Shown here: piece after piece, positions 52,372 through 61,239 of the stretch | Numbering within the stretch: the stretch's first letter is position 1 | Layout of the letters: each line of letters opens with the position of its first letter | NCBI RefSeq assembly: GCF_017573505.1 | Contig: NZ_JAGEOJ010000014.1 | Coordinates: forward strand, 124,001 to 188,000 | Length of the DNA: 64,000 nt | Source of the DNA: Actinomadura barringtoniae | GTDB taxonomy: Bacteria > Actinomycetota > Actinomycetes > Streptosporangiales > Streptosporangiaceae | Direction of reading: 5' to 3' | Translations under genes and position numbers: made by a program | The notes under the pieces: generated by a model | Seen by the model: only the letters and a program-made list of their open reading frames with translations | Database searches by the model: none | Told to the model about the DNA's origin: nothing

Positions 52372-52973
52372 TCCGTGTCCTGCTGGCCGACGACCACGCG
52401 CTGATCAGGGAGGCGCTGGTCCTGCTGCTGGAGACCGAGGACGGCATCGAGGTCGTCGCCGACGTCGGCCGCGGAGACGAGGCGGTCGAGCAGGCGCTCA
52501 AGCTCGCGCCCGACATCGCCGTGCTCGACATCGACATGCCGGGCCTCGACGGCCTGGCGGCGGCCGAACGCCTCTCCCGCGAACTCCCGTCCTGCAAGCT
52601 CGTGATCGTCACCGCGCACGGCCGCCCCGGCAACCTCCGCCGTGCCATGGGCGCCGGAGTCCGCGGCTTCCTCGGCAAGGACGCGCCGGGCGCCCAGCTC
52701 GCCAAGGTCATCCGCCAGGTCTCCGAAGGCGCCCGCTACATCGACCCGCAGCTGGCCGCCGACGCCCTCGCCGCCGAGGAGTGCCCGCTCACCCCCCGCG
52801 AGCTCGACACCCTCCGCGCCGCCGCCGACGGCGCCCCCATCTCCCGCATCGCCCGTTCACTGGGCCTGTCCGAGGGGACCGTCCGCAACTACCTGTCGGC
52901 CGCCGTCACCAAGCTGGGCGTCGACAACCGCCACGCCGCCGTCCGCGCCGCCCGCGATCTCGGCTGGCTCTGA
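52368..52973 (+). CDS. NarL/LuxR-type response regulator (DesR-like)
   Basis: This 201-aa protein has a receiver domain with Asp8-Asp9 and phospho-acceptor Asp54 (AVLDIDMPG), and a LuxR helix-turn-helix at 140-195 (LTPRELDTLRAAADGAPISR; LSEGTVRNYLSAAVTKLGVD). It is coupled to the kinase by a 4-bp overlap. In the DesK/DesR family such pairs control membrane-lipid fluidity; the target here is unknown. Confidence 0.93.
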   Translation: MIRVLLADDHALIREALVLLLETEDGIEVVADVGRGDEAVEQALKLAPDIAVLDIDMPGLDGLAAAERLSRELPSCKLVIVTAHGRPGNLRRAMGAGVRGFLGKDAPGAQLAKVIRQVSEGARYIDPQLAADALAAEECPLTPRELDTLRAAADGAPISRIARSLGLSEGTVRNYLSAAVTKLGVDNRHAAVRAARDLGWL

Positions 52974-53013
52974 CCCACCGGCTCTGACGCCCCCGCTCTG
53001 ACGCGCCTGGCTC

Positions 53014-53045
53014 GAACGGACGAACGGACGAACGGACGAACGCTC
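53014..53045. repeat. 8-bp tandem repeat in a convergent gap
   Basis: GAACGGAC is repeated at 53014, 53022 and 53030, with a fourth partial copy at 53038. It sits between the DesR-like gene and the hypothetical gene 53044-53616, and its end touches that gene's stop codon. Slippage here would not affect a protein. Confidence 0.8.
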
Positions 53046-53616
53046 AGGCCGTGGAGCGGAGCGGTCCAACGGCGTGCCCGAGGTCGAGGGACGCGAGGGT
53101 CGATCCGTCCTCCGCCAGGGCCTCGACGATCGGGGCGCGGCGGGCGCCCCAGACGATCACGACGTGGCCGTGGGCGGGGATCTCCATCGCGCGGCGGCCG
53201 ACGCGCATGTGGGTGGTCTCGGCCGAGACCCGCAGGCGGGCCTGGCTCACCCACTTGGCGCCCCACGGCAGGAGCCGGTCGGCGTTGCGCACCGACTTGC
53301 TCGTGCCGTAGCGGACGAGGTGGCCGCCGAGCTCCCCGGCGGTGCGGCGGGCGAGGGGCTCCTCGGGCGCCGAGCCACCGCCGCCGCCCAGCTCCATCCA
53401 CTCGCCGTTGCGCCGGTGGAACGTGGTGCCCTCGATGAAGAGCGAGGCGGGGTCGAAGGGGGAGCGGCTCAGGAAGGTCACGACGCCGACCTCGCCGTCC
53501 TGGTCGACGCCGAGCGGCATGAAGCCGAGGCTCTCGTCGAACACGGTGGGGGCGGGATCGGGCATCCCCTCGCGCAGCAGCCGCAGGAGCTCCTCGTGCA
53601 GCTCGTGGTCGTTCAT
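53044..53616 (-). CDS. Hypothetical protein, 190 aa
   Basis: The product starts MNDHELHEELLRLLREG and contains FDESLGFMPLGVDQDGEVGV, FLSRSPFDPASLFIEGTTFH and RVSAETTHMRVGRRAMEIPA (cited as landmarks). It looks like a soluble mixed alpha/beta protein without a signal peptide. A near-perfect hairpin lies upstream (53651-53678). No family was recognised. AGGAG precedes ATG 53616 closely. Confidence 0.7.
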   Translation of the reverse strand: MNDHELHEELLRLLREGMPDPAPTVFDESLGFMPLGVDQDGEVGVVTFLSRSPFDPASLFIEGTTFHRRNGEWMELGGGGGSAPEEPLARRTAGELGGHLVRYGTSKSVRNADRLLPWGAKWVSQARLRVSAETTHMRVGRRAMEIPAHGHVVIVWGARRAPIVEALAEDGSTLASLDLGHAVGPLRSTA

Positions 53617-53650
53617 GCTCCTGGACCTCTGATCGTTCGGACAACGGAAA

Positions 53651-53678
53651 GGGTCCCTTCCGCAACCGGAAAGGACCC
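53651..53678 (-). terminator. Hairpin terminator after the SDR gene
   Basis: GGGTCCCTTCCG (53651-53662) pairs with CGGAAAGGACCC (53667-53678) with one mismatch across CAAC. On the minus strand it follows the SDR stop by 50 bp and precedes the hypothetical gene start by 35 bp. Confidence 0.65.
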
Positions 53679-53728
53679 GATAACGCCGTGACAAGACTAA
53701 GGGCGGAGGTCGTCTGATTTCACCTAGA

Positions 53729-54478
53729 TCATGCGGTCGCTCCGCCGTCGATGACGAGGTCGTGGCCGACGACGAAAGTGGACTCGGGGGAGGCCAGCCA
53801 GAGGACGGCGGCGGCGACCTCGGCCGGGTCGCCGACGCGGCCCGCCGGGACCGCCCCGCGCACGCGGGCGTCGCGGTCCTCGCGGGTCTCGCCGGGGCGG
53901 TACGACATGGGGGTGTCGCTGGCGCCGGGGCTGACGGCGTTGATCCGGATGCCGTCGGCGGCGTACTCACGGGCGGCGGTCTGGGTGAGAACGCTCACGG
54001 CGGCCTTGGAGGCGGCATAGGCGGACAGGCCGGGGCGGCGGCCGTGCGCGCCGATGTTGGACGCCATGTTGACGATCACGCCGCCGCCGTTGGCCTTCAT
54101 GTGGGCGATCTCGTGCTTCATGGACAGGAAGACGCCGGTCAGGTTGACGTCCATGACGGCCGCCCAGGTCTGCTCGTCGAGGTCGGCGACCGGGGCGGCG
54201 CCGCCGAAGATGCCCGCACTGTTGAACGCGATGTCCAGGCGGCCGTGCCGTTGGACGGTGGTGGCGACCATGCGGGCGACGTCGGTGGCGGAGGTCACGT
54301 CGGCCACGACCGTGTCGGCGCGGTCGATCTCCTTGGCCGCGGCGGTCAGGTCGGCCTCGTTCCGGCCCGCGAGGACGACGGTGGCGCCCTCGGCGGCGAA
54401 GGCCTTCGCGGTCGCGCGCGCCAGCGCCCCGGCGCCCCCGGTGATCAGGACGACCTTGTCAGCGAAACGGGCGGTCAT
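53729..54478 (-). CDS. Short-chain dehydrogenase/reductase
   Basis: This 249-aa classical SDR has the cofactor motif LITGGAGALARATAKAF (TGGxGxLA in place of TGxxxGIG), AFNSAGIFGG, catalytic Ser in NMASNIGAHG and YAASKAA. AGRNEADL after the second strand suggests NADP. The TetR gene directly upstream on the same strand and paired operator-like sites (54521, 55143) suggest repression by that regulator. Confidence 0.92.
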   Translation of the reverse strand: MTARFADKVVLITGGAGALARATAKAFAAEGATVVLAGRNEADLTAAAKEIDRADTVVADVTSATDVARMVATTVQRHGRLDIAFNSAGIFGGAAPVADLDEQTWAAVMDVNLTGVFLSMKHEIAHMKANGGGVIVNMASNIGAHGRRPGLSAYAASKAAVSVLTQTAAREYAADGIRINAVSPGASDTPMSYRPGETREDRDARVRGAVPAGRVGDPAEVAAAVLWLASPESTFVVGHDLVIDGGATA

Positions 54479-54520
54479 GGCGTTCTTCCCATCGGTTGGC
54501 TGAGTCCGGCTCAGATATGT

Positions 54521-54534
54521 AGATCGTTCGGTCT
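54521..54534. promoter_or_regulatory. Operator-like site before the SDR gene
   Basis: AGATCGTTCGGTCT, an imperfect palindrome, lies 43 bp upstream of the SDR start. It matches AGAACGATCGGTCA at 55143-55156, upstream of the TetR gene, at 11 of 14 positions. Confidence 0.6.
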
Positions 54535-54544
54535 TGAATGGGGC

Positions 54545-55120
54545 TTAGGTGAGGAGGGTCTGGGCTTGGCGGGCTGCGTCGCGGAGGCGGGCGGGCTCGG
54601 TTCCGGCGCGGCCCATGACGCGCATGCCCTGGAAGAGCGTCATCAGGAGGCGGGCCAGGGCGCGAGGGTCCTTGTCGGGGGCCAGCTCGCCCTGCGCCTG
54701 GGCCCTGGTGAGCGCCGAGGTGAGGGAGGTTTCGAGCGTGGTCCAGCTCGTCTCGACGGCGCGGGCGGCCGCGGGGTCGCGGGCGGCCAGCTCGACGGCG
54801 GTGTTCACCACCATGCAGCCGTGGTCGGTGGTGATCGACTCCTCGGCGTAGCGCTCGATCAGCGCGCGGACCGCCGGCAGAACCCGGCCGGGCTGGGAGA
54901 GTGCCTGGACGATCGCGGGGTCCTTGACCTGCAGATAGCGCTCCAGGGCCTTGAGGTAGAGCTCGTGCTTGCCGCCGAACGTGCCGTAGATGCTCGCGCG
55001 GGCGATCCCGAGGTGCTCCACGAGGTCGGCCATCGAGGTCGCTTCGTAGCCGCGCTCCCAGAACAGCTCCAGCGCGCGCTCCAGGGCGGCGTCCGGATCG
55101 AACTCCTTGGTCCTTGCCAT
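54545..55120 (-). CDS. TetR-family regulator
   Basis: The 191-aa product starts MARTKEFDPDAALERALELF and has the helix-turn-helix MADLVEHLGIARASIYGTFGGK at about 30-55. The TetR_C_16-like helical domain follows (CMVVNTAVELAARDPAAAR). Its position just upstream of the SDR gene, with the 14-bp site present before both genes, points to autoregulated control of an SDR detoxification gene. Confidence 0.92.
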   Translation of the reverse strand: MARTKEFDPDAALERALELFWERGYEATSMADLVEHLGIARASIYGTFGGKHELYLKALERYLQVKDPAIVQALSQPGRVLPAVRALIERYAEESITTDHGCMVVNTAVELAARDPAAARAVETSWTTLETSLTSALTRAQAQGELAPDKDPRALARLLMTLFQGMRVMGRAGTEPARLRDAARQAQTLLT

Positions 55121-55142
55121 GGGTGTGACTCTAGGGCTTTCG

Positions 55143-55156
55143 AGAACGATCGGTCA
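55143..55156. promoter_or_regulatory. Operator-like site before the TetR gene
   Basis: AGAACGATCGGTCA contains GACCGATCGTTC on the other strand. It lies 22 bp upstream of the tetR start and matches the site before the SDR gene. Confidence 0.6.
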
Positions 55157-55262
55157 AATATGGGCGAACGGGATGGTTGGTCGGTGTGCACAAACCGGCG
55201 AGAAGGAAATTGCCGTCTTTGTCAGCGGCGCGGCCGCGAAGCGTGAGTCAGGATGACCGACC

Positions 55263-57056
55263 ATGAAGCGCACACGTGCGGCCGTGTCGATCGGCACCGC
55301 CCTGATCGCCGCCGCGGGCGTGACCCTCGCGGCCCTGCCCGCCGGGGCCGCCGGTCCCGCCGGGGCCGTCCACGCCGGGGCCGTTCCCGCGCAGGCGTCC
55401 GAACGGACCGAGACCGATCTCGGGAGCGCGGACGGGCTGCGGCTCAGCACCGTACGGCTGCACGTGCCGCTCCCGGCGGACGTGGGGCCGCATCCGGAGG
55501 CGTGCGACTACATCGGCTACGACCGCTACCGCACGGCCGACGGGCCCGCTGATCCGCAGCGGGCCGACGCCGTCTGGGTCATGCAGCCGGGCGCGTGGGG
55601 GAGCGCGGGCAACCAGGACAGCGTGGCGCGCAACACCGTGCGGGCCGCCGCGGCCAAGGGCCGGCACATCGAGATCTGGAACCTTGGCCGGCGCGGCAAC
55701 TGCGTAACCGACAACACCGGCATCGAGGCGGGCTGGAAGGCCAAGGACCCGCATGTCGCGCTCGACTACTACTACGGCGGCAAGATGGTCGGCGGTAAGC
55801 GCTTCGAGGGCTTCAAGACCGACCGGGACCTGGCGTTCCTCAGCCGCATCGGCGTCAAGCAGGTCGTCACCGACCAGTACGAGCTGATGCGGCGCGAGCT
55901 GCCCGACGCCGCGTTCCGCCGGACCAGGACCTTCTGCGGCGGGCCGTCCATGGCCGGGATCATCACCGGGATCTTCGGCGCCTGGGACTTCGACGGGAAC
56001 CCGAAGACCACCGATGACGCGGGCTACAACCAGTGCGCGGGCTTCATCGCCCTCGACACGCTGATCACCAGCGACCCGGTCGGGCTGCGCACCAACCCGC
56101 TCTTCAAGATCGTCACGGACAAGACCCTCGGCGTCGCCTACCCCGAGGTCGTCAAGCGGATCGAGGACGGGACGCTGCCGCGCACGTTCGGCTTCCTGCC
56201 GCTGATCAACCCACAGGCGCTCAACCTCTACAAGATGGCGGGCATCGGCGCCTACCACGCGCCGAACGCCGAGACCGACCTCAACAAGCGCCTGCCCGCG
56301 AGCCTCGATCCGACGCTGCGGCTGGGGTTCTCGCGGACCTACGGCGACTTCCTCAGCGGGCAGAACGGGATCCGCGACTTTCGGTTCACCAATGCGGCGC
56401 TGCTGGGCGTGCTCACCGACAACAACACCACCAACCTGGGGCTGCTGCAGGTCAGCCAGGGTGCTCTGGGCGGCGGGAAGGTCGGCGCCAAGACCTTCCC
56501 GCTGCCCGGTCAGGCCGCCTCGATCCCGTTCGCGGGCGACCTGCTGGGCGTCGCGTCCGGGGTCAGCGAACGCGTCGGGCCGACCGACCCCAAGGCCCTC
56601 TACACCTGGCGTAACTACGACGACGTCAAGGGCGTCCCGTACACCGGCCCGGCCGACGAGGTCAGCGACCAGCGCGACCTGGCCCGCCAGCTCGGCGACG
56701 CCGGCTCCAGCTCCGGCACGAACGGCGCGAACGGCTCGAACGGCCCGATCGGCTACTGGGAGGACTACTTCCCGTTCCGCGTGATCGTCGACTTCGGTGC
56801 CGCGCTGGCCGGGACCCGTACCGGCGACCTGGCCGCCATCCAGCACGCCGACGCGGTGAAGGCCAAGCCGACCATCACGTTCGGCGCCGACTCCAGCGCC
56901 ATCCGCATCATGCGGCCCTTCCTGCCCAAGGACACCATCCGCGTCCCCGGCTACACCCACATCGACACCGTCAACGCCGCCTGGCGCCAGAACAACGGCC
57001 GCCCAGAGCCCATCAGCGCCGCCCTCGCCGACTTCCTGATCAAGAACGCCTCCTGA
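55263..57056 (+). CDS. Secreted esterase/lipase-like protein 1 (variant nucleophile motif)
   Basis: The 597-aa protein has a signal peptide (about 1-31, ALPAGAAG). It aligns throughout with the next gene. The nucleophile elbow reads CGGPSMAGIITG (Ser229; G-P-S-M-A, where the last Gly is Ala). The acidic loop DFDGNPKTTDDAGYN could bind calcium, and the catalytic histidine is predicted in YTHIDT (His566). No family name was recalled, but the layout is that of a large secreted alpha/beta-hydrolase. Low-complexity GTNGANGSNG near residue 485 separates two domains. Confidence 0.78.
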   Translation: MKRTRAAVSIGTALIAAAGVTLAALPAGAAGPAGAVHAGAVPAQASERTETDLGSADGLRLSTVRLHVPLPADVGPHPEACDYIGYDRYRTADGPADPQRADAVWVMQPGAWGSAGNQDSVARNTVRAAAAKGRHIEIWNLGRRGNCVTDNTGIEAGWKAKDPHVALDYYYGGKMVGGKRFEGFKTDRDLAFLSRIGVKQVVTDQYELMRRELPDAAFRRTRTFCGGPSMAGIITGIFGAWDFDGNPKTTDDAGYNQCAGFIALDTLITSDPVGLRTNPLFKIVTDKTLGVAYPEVVKRIEDGTLPRTFGFLPLINPQALNLYKMAGIGAYHAPNAETDLNKRLPASLDPTLRLGFSRTYGDFLSGQNGIRDFRFTNAALLGVLTDNNTTNLGLLQVSQGALGGGKVGAKTFPLPGQAASIPFAGDLLGVASGVSERVGPTDPKALYTWRNYDDVKGVPYTGPADEVSDQRDLARQLGDAGSSSGTNGANGSNGPIGYWEDYFPFRVIVDFGAALAGTRTGDLAAIQHADAVKAKPTITFGADSSAIRIMRPFLPKDTIRVPGYTHIDTVNAAWRQNNGRPEPISAALADFLIKNAS

Positions 57057-57137
57057 CCACCCCTGATCGCCCCTGATCACCGCGCCTCCTGACTCCTGAC
57101 CACCTGGCCTCCTGCCACCCCCCTTAGAGGAGCCCCC

Positions 57138-58931
57138 ATGCAGGCGAAGAGACGACTGTTGCTCGGCCTCGGCACGTTGACCGGACTGGGCGCGCTCGCG
57201 CTTGGAAACGTCTCCACCGCCGCGGCGGCTGTACGTGCGGCCCCGGCCCCGAACTCCGCGCCCGTGTCCGCGTTGCCGCAGGCCGACCAGCGGGTCGAGA
57301 CGCCGGTGAACGATCCCAACAATCCGGCGGACGTCGAGGAGACGTTCGTCAAGCTGCACTACCCGCTGCCCGCCTCGGCCGGGCCGCGTCCGGCCGAGTG
57401 CGACTGGGTCGGGTACATGCGGTTCCGGCTGAAGGACGGGCCCAGGGACTCCAAGGACGCCGACGGCGTGGTCACGTCCATGCCGGGCTTCGGTGGCGGG
57501 GCGGGCGAGCTGTCGATGCACGCCGCGCAGACCGTGCACAGTGCGGCGGCCAAGGGCAAGAAGATCGAGTTCTGGGCCCTGGAACGCCGTTCCGCCTGCC
57601 TGGAGGACCACACCGGCCTGGACGCCGCCAACCAGGCGAAGAACGCCGACGTCGCGCTCGGCTACTACTTCGGCGGCAAGGAGGTCAACGGGCACAGGTT
57701 CGGCGGCTTCAAGACCGACAAGGACGTCGCGTTCCTCGCCCACGTCGGCCTCGCGCAGACCCTCGACGACTGGCGGGTCTCCATCCAGCAGGCGCTGCCC
57801 GACCCGGCCTCGCACAAGAAGGTCTTCTGCGGCGGCCACTCGCTCGGCGGCCCGATCACCGGGCTGATGTCGTCCTGGGACTTCGACGGCGACCCGAAGA
57901 CCACCGACGACGCGGGCTACAACCTGTGCGGCGGAGGGTACGTCGCGATCGACACCGGCATCATCGCCGACCCGATCGGGCTCACCGCGTTCCCGATCAT
58001 CAAGGACGTCATCAACAAGGTCGGCGGCGCCACGCTCGACGGCGTCAACAAGGTCATCGCGGCCGGGCCACGGACGCTGCAGTTCCTGCAGTTCTACTCG
58101 CCGAAGATCCTGACGTCGGTCGGCATCATCGGCCAGGAGGCCCGCTACCGCGGCGACCAGGAGAGCACGCTGCTGAAGCGGATGCCGAACGCCCCGATCC
58201 TCGACATCGTGCTCCGCCTGGCCTACTCCCGCACGTGGACGCAGCTCCTGACCGGCATGCCGAGCGTCCGCGACTACCGCTTCACCGGCCAGGCGCTGTT
58301 CGGCTCGTTCGTCGACGACAACTCGATGCCGCTCAACATCCTTCAGGTCAGCCAGGGCGCCCTGGACGGCGGCCCGGTCGCGCCCAAGACGTTCCCGCTG
58401 CCCGGCCAGGACCTCGGCAAGATCCCGTTCTTCGGCGAGATCCTGAACGACACCATCGGCCTGACCAACACCTGGGCGCCGACCAGCACCAAGACGCTCT
58501 ACCACTGGCGCCAGTACGACCGGATCGCCGGCTCCGACGCCGCCAGGTACACCTCGCCCGACAGGGAGGTCACCGACCTGCGCACGCTCGCGGTCACGGC
58601 GTCCAGCCCCGGCCCCTCCGACCTCACCGAGTGGTACTTCCCGACCCGCCTGATCACCGACATCGGCTTCGCGCTCGTCGGTACCCGCACCGGCGACCTC
58701 GCCCACCTGATGTACGACGGCCCGTCCAAGCGCCCCCAGGTCGGCGCGCTGGGCGGCGACAGCCCGTTCCAGTACGTGGCGAAGACGGGCCTGTTCTTCC
58801 CGAAGGACTCGATCGTCGCGCCCAACTACTCCCACATCGACATGACCATCGCCTCGCCGAAGCAGAACAACGGCAAGCCCGAACCGGTCACCGAGAAGGT
58901 CGCCGGCTTCGTGGTCAAGCAGCTCGGCTGA
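57138..58931 (+). CDS. Secreted esterase/lipase-like protein 2 (canonical GHSLGG motif)
   Basis: The 597-aa product has a signal peptide (about 1-31) and the canonical elbow CGGHSLGGPITG (Ser235), the same acidic loop DFDGDPKTTDDAGYN and the same His566 (NYSHIDM). It is the same length as the preceding gene and aligns throughout, so the two arose by tandem duplication. AGAGGAGCC precedes ATG 57138. The 81-bp spacer shows no terminator, so they are probably co-transcribed. Confidence 0.8.
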   Translation: MQAKRRLLLGLGTLTGLGALALGNVSTAAAAVRAAPAPNSAPVSALPQADQRVETPVNDPNNPADVEETFVKLHYPLPASAGPRPAECDWVGYMRFRLKDGPRDSKDADGVVTSMPGFGGGAGELSMHAAQTVHSAAAKGKKIEFWALERRSACLEDHTGLDAANQAKNADVALGYYFGGKEVNGHRFGGFKTDKDVAFLAHVGLAQTLDDWRVSIQQALPDPASHKKVFCGGHSLGGPITGLMSSWDFDGDPKTTDDAGYNLCGGGYVAIDTGIIADPIGLTAFPIIKDVINKVGGATLDGVNKVIAAGPRTLQFLQFYSPKILTSVGIIGQEARYRGDQESTLLKRMPNAPILDIVLRLAYSRTWTQLLTGMPSVRDYRFTGQALFGSFVDDNSMPLNILQVSQGALDGGPVAPKTFPLPGQDLGKIPFFGEILNDTIGLTNTWAPTSTKTLYHWRQYDRIAGSDAARYTSPDREVTDLRTLAVTASSPGPSDLTEWYFPTRLITDIGFALVGTRTGDLAHLMYDGPSKRPQVGALGGDSPFQYVAKTGLFFPKDSIVAPNYSHIDMTIASPKQNNGKPEPVTEKVAGFVVKQLG

Positions 58932-58953
58932 CGGCAGCTCGGCTGACGGCGGC

Positions 58954-59275
58954 TCAGCTGACCAGAGCGACCGTGGGCGAGAGCCGTGCGGCGCGGACGG
59001 CGGGGTAGATCCCGGCGACCGCGCCCACGGCGATCGTCGCCGCGAGCGCCCCGCCGAGGGCCCACGGCGGAACAACCGGCGGCCAGCCACGGGCCAGGGC
59101 GTACGCGGCGGTGACGAGCGCGCCGGATTCGGCCAGTTCCCGTCGGAGCCGGTCGGCGAGGGCGCCGCGCCGCGTCGTCGGGGGAGTCGGTGCGGCGCCG
59201 GACGTAGGCGAGCACGGCCGGGTAGTGGGTCTCGTAGATCGCCTCGAACCGCCGCTGAGGTTCTGGTGGACTCAC
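58954..59275 (-). pseudogene. Chimeric relic: ECF sigma factor 5' end joined to a MacB-type permease 3' end
   Basis: From GTG 59275 (AGGAG upstream) the minus strand reads VSPPEPQRRFEAIYETHYPA then VLAYVRRRTDSPDDAA, a typical start of region 2 of an ECF sigma factor. About 36 codons in, the sigma sequence stops. In another frame the same strand continues as ALARGWPPVVPPWALGGALA and ends IYPAVRAARLSPTVALVS at TGA 58954-58956, the hallmark C-terminus of FtsX/MacB-type ABC permeases. A deletion must have removed the body of both genes. Confidence 0.85.
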
Positions 59276-59348
59276 GCTGCCCCGCTCCTCCGGATGTCGC
59301 CTTCACTGCGGAAGATGTCCAGTTGAACGGGAGTGTTTCACCCTGGGA

Positions 59349-59828
59349 TCACGAATTCTCGGTGGGCTGTGCGGGCTGAGCGGGCTTGAGGCCACGGTAG
59401 GCGAGCGCGGCGCAGAGGGCGGCCAGCGGGATCTCCACGCCGGCCATGGCGATGGCGGTCGCCTTTTCGGTGCCCTGGGCGGCGGTGTTGACGTCGAACC
59501 AGGCGTCCACGCTCAGGAGGGCGGCGGTCGCGGCGGCGGTGAGGGCGTGGCGGGGGTCGTTGCGGGTGTAGAGGACGCCCGTGCTCAGCAGGCCGAGCGC
59601 CAGGGCCGCGTCCAGGCCGACCCAGGCGGTGGACCAGTTGGAGACCGTGGTCGTCGCCGGGAGCTGCTTGGCCAGCGCGTACATCCAGGGGATCATCGCC
59701 GCGCCCGCGGCGGTCAGGCCCAGGCCGAGCCAGGCGGCACGGCTCCGCTTCACGCGGGTGGGGACGGGCGGCGCCAGGACGGGGCGCATGCGGCGCGGCG
59801 AGCGGACCGGGCTCACGCTGGCAACCAT
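59349..59828 (-). CDS. Small membrane protein, 159 aa
   Basis: This protein has four hydrophobic segments (about 30-50, 62-80, 95-108 and 125-145) after a basic N-terminus (PVRSPRRMRPVLAPPVPTRV). Its NDPRHALTAAATAALLSVDAWFD is like actinobacterial membrane proteins of unknown role. AAGGAG lies before ATG 59828. It is divergent from the sensor kinase at 59989 and shares with it a 160-bp gap that contains an inverted repeat (59929-59963). Confidence 0.78.
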   Translation of the reverse strand: MVASVSPVRSPRRMRPVLAPPVPTRVKRSRAAWLGLGLTAAGAAMIPWMYALAKQLPATTTVSNWSTAWVGLDAALALGLLSTGVLYTRNDPRHALTAAATAALLSVDAWFDVNTAAQGTEKATAIAMAGVEIPLAALCAALAYRGLKPAQPAQPTENS

Positions 59829-59928
59829 GGTCGATCTCCTTGATAGCGACGAACGATGGCTCCAGCCTGTCGGGACGGCGCGTCACCTTCAGTAGCGCCG
59901 ATATCCGACTTGGGGTGGCACTAGGTTC

Positions 59929-59963
59929 ACCATCGATCCTCACCTTCGCTGGATGGCGATGGT
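59929..59963. promoter_or_regulatory. Imperfect inverted repeat upstream of kinase gene
   Basis: ACCATCGATCC (59929-59939) and GGATGGCGATGGT (59951-59963) pair with a 2-nt bulge. It lies 25 bp before the kinase start and could be an operator or a leader hairpin. Confidence 0.4.
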
Positions 59964-59988
59964 CTAGCTGGGCCAATACGGTTGCCCC

Positions 59989-61239
59989 ATGGCATCCACA
60001 TTTGAGCTGCGGCGTGCCGTCGAGCACGCTCCGTGGTCGGCGACTGCGTGGCGGGACACCACGTTCGTCGCCTCCGGGGTGCCGCTCCACTTCGTCGGCT
60101 GGACGGTCCTGACCGCGATCTGGTGGGTCTGGCAGCCGGTGAACGCGACGCCGATCATGATCGCGGTGCTGGTGCCGTGCGCCGCGTTCCTGGGGCTGAT
60201 CCGGCCGCTCACCCGGGCGCAGCGGGAACGGTGCTGGGCGATGCTCGGCATCGACATCCCGCCGCTGCGGTTCGACGGCCGTTCCCTGCCGGACCTGCGT
60301 TCGGTGGCCCTGTGGCGGCAGGTCCGCTACCACCTGGTCTCCGGGCCGCTGGTGGCGTGCGGCGGCCTGCTGCTGATCGGGCTGTGGGCGGGCGGTCTCG
60401 CGCTGGCCCTCAACACCACCTATGCCTGGGCACTGCCGCAGTCGAGCGTGCTGAGCCTCACCGCGCACGCGATACGGGCGGGCTTCCTCACCGTGATCGG
60501 CGTCCTGTTCCTGGTGGCGGCGCCGTGGGCGGCGACGGGCCTGCGCAAGTGGGACGCGCGTTCGGCGCGGGCGCTGCTCGGCCCCGACCGTGCCGACGAG
60601 CTGGAACGGCGGGTCGAGGACCTGGCCGAGAAGCGCGCCAGTGTGGTGGACGCCGCCGACCTGGAACGCCGCCGGATCGAGCGGGACCTGCACGACGGCG
60701 CCCAGCAGCGGCTCGTCTCGCTCGCCATGAACCTGGGGCTGGCCCGCGAGACCCTCAAGGACGTTCCCGATGACGCGATGCAGGTGATCGTCGAGGCGCA
60801 CGAGGAGGCCAAGGAGGCCCTCACCGAGCTGCGCGACCTGATCCGGGGCCTGCACCCGGCGGTGCTGGAGGACCGCGGCCTGGACGCGGCCCTGTCGGGC
60901 ATCGCCGCGCGGGTCCCGCTGCCCGTACGGCTGCACGTGGACGTGCCGCGCCGCGCCTCCTCCACGGTCGAGGCGGTCGCCTACTTCGTGGTCTCCGAGG
61001 CCCTCACCAACGTCGTCAAGCACGCCCGCGCCTCCAAGGTGGACGTCACCGTGGACCGCGTGGGCGACGTCCTCAAGGTGGTCGTCTGCGACGACGGCGC
61101 CGGCGGCGCCGACCCGGCGGGCGGCTCGGGACTGGCGGGGCTGACGCGCCGCGTCTCCTCGGTGGACGGTACGTTCCGGATCACCAGCCCCGCCGGGGGC
61201 CCGACCACCATCACCGTGGAGTTGCCGTGCGCATTGTGA
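59989..61239 (+). CDS. NarL-family sensor histidine kinase
   Basis: This 416-aa protein has four membrane helices (about 28-180). HisKA_3 shows the phospho-accepting His235 in ERDLHDGAQQRL, and the HATPase domain has SEALTNVVKHA, CDDGAGG and GSGLAGLTRRV. It overlaps the next regulator by 13 bp. The ERDLHDGAQQRL box is shared by the partial kinase at the window end, so the two are paralogues. Confidence 0.92.
   Translation: MASTFELRRAVEHAPWSATAWRDTTFVASGVPLHFVGWTVLTAIWWVWQPVNATPIMIAVLVPCAAFLGLIRPLTRAQRERCWAMLGIDIPPLRFDGRSLPDLRSVALWRQVRYHLVSGPLVACGGLLLIGLWAGGLALALNTTYAWALPQSSVLSLTAHAIRAGFLTVIGVLFLVAAPWAATGLRKWDARSARALLGPDRADELERRVEDLAEKRASVVDAADLERRRIERDLHDGAQQRLVSLAMNLGLARETLKDVPDDAMQVIVEAHEEAKEALTELRDLIRGLHPAVLEDRGLDAALSGIAARVPLPVRLHVDVPRRASSTVEAVAYFVVSEALTNVVKHARASKVDVTVDRVGDVLKVVVCDDGAGGADPAGGSGLAGLTRRVSSVDGTFRITSPAGGPTTITVELPCAL

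Noticed and set aside
55248..59306. 4-kb open frame on the minus strand antisense to the tandem esterases
   Set aside because: Its composition is Val/Gly/Asp/Arg-rich shadow sequence produced by G/C third positions; it has no family motif and lies antisense to two clear genes.
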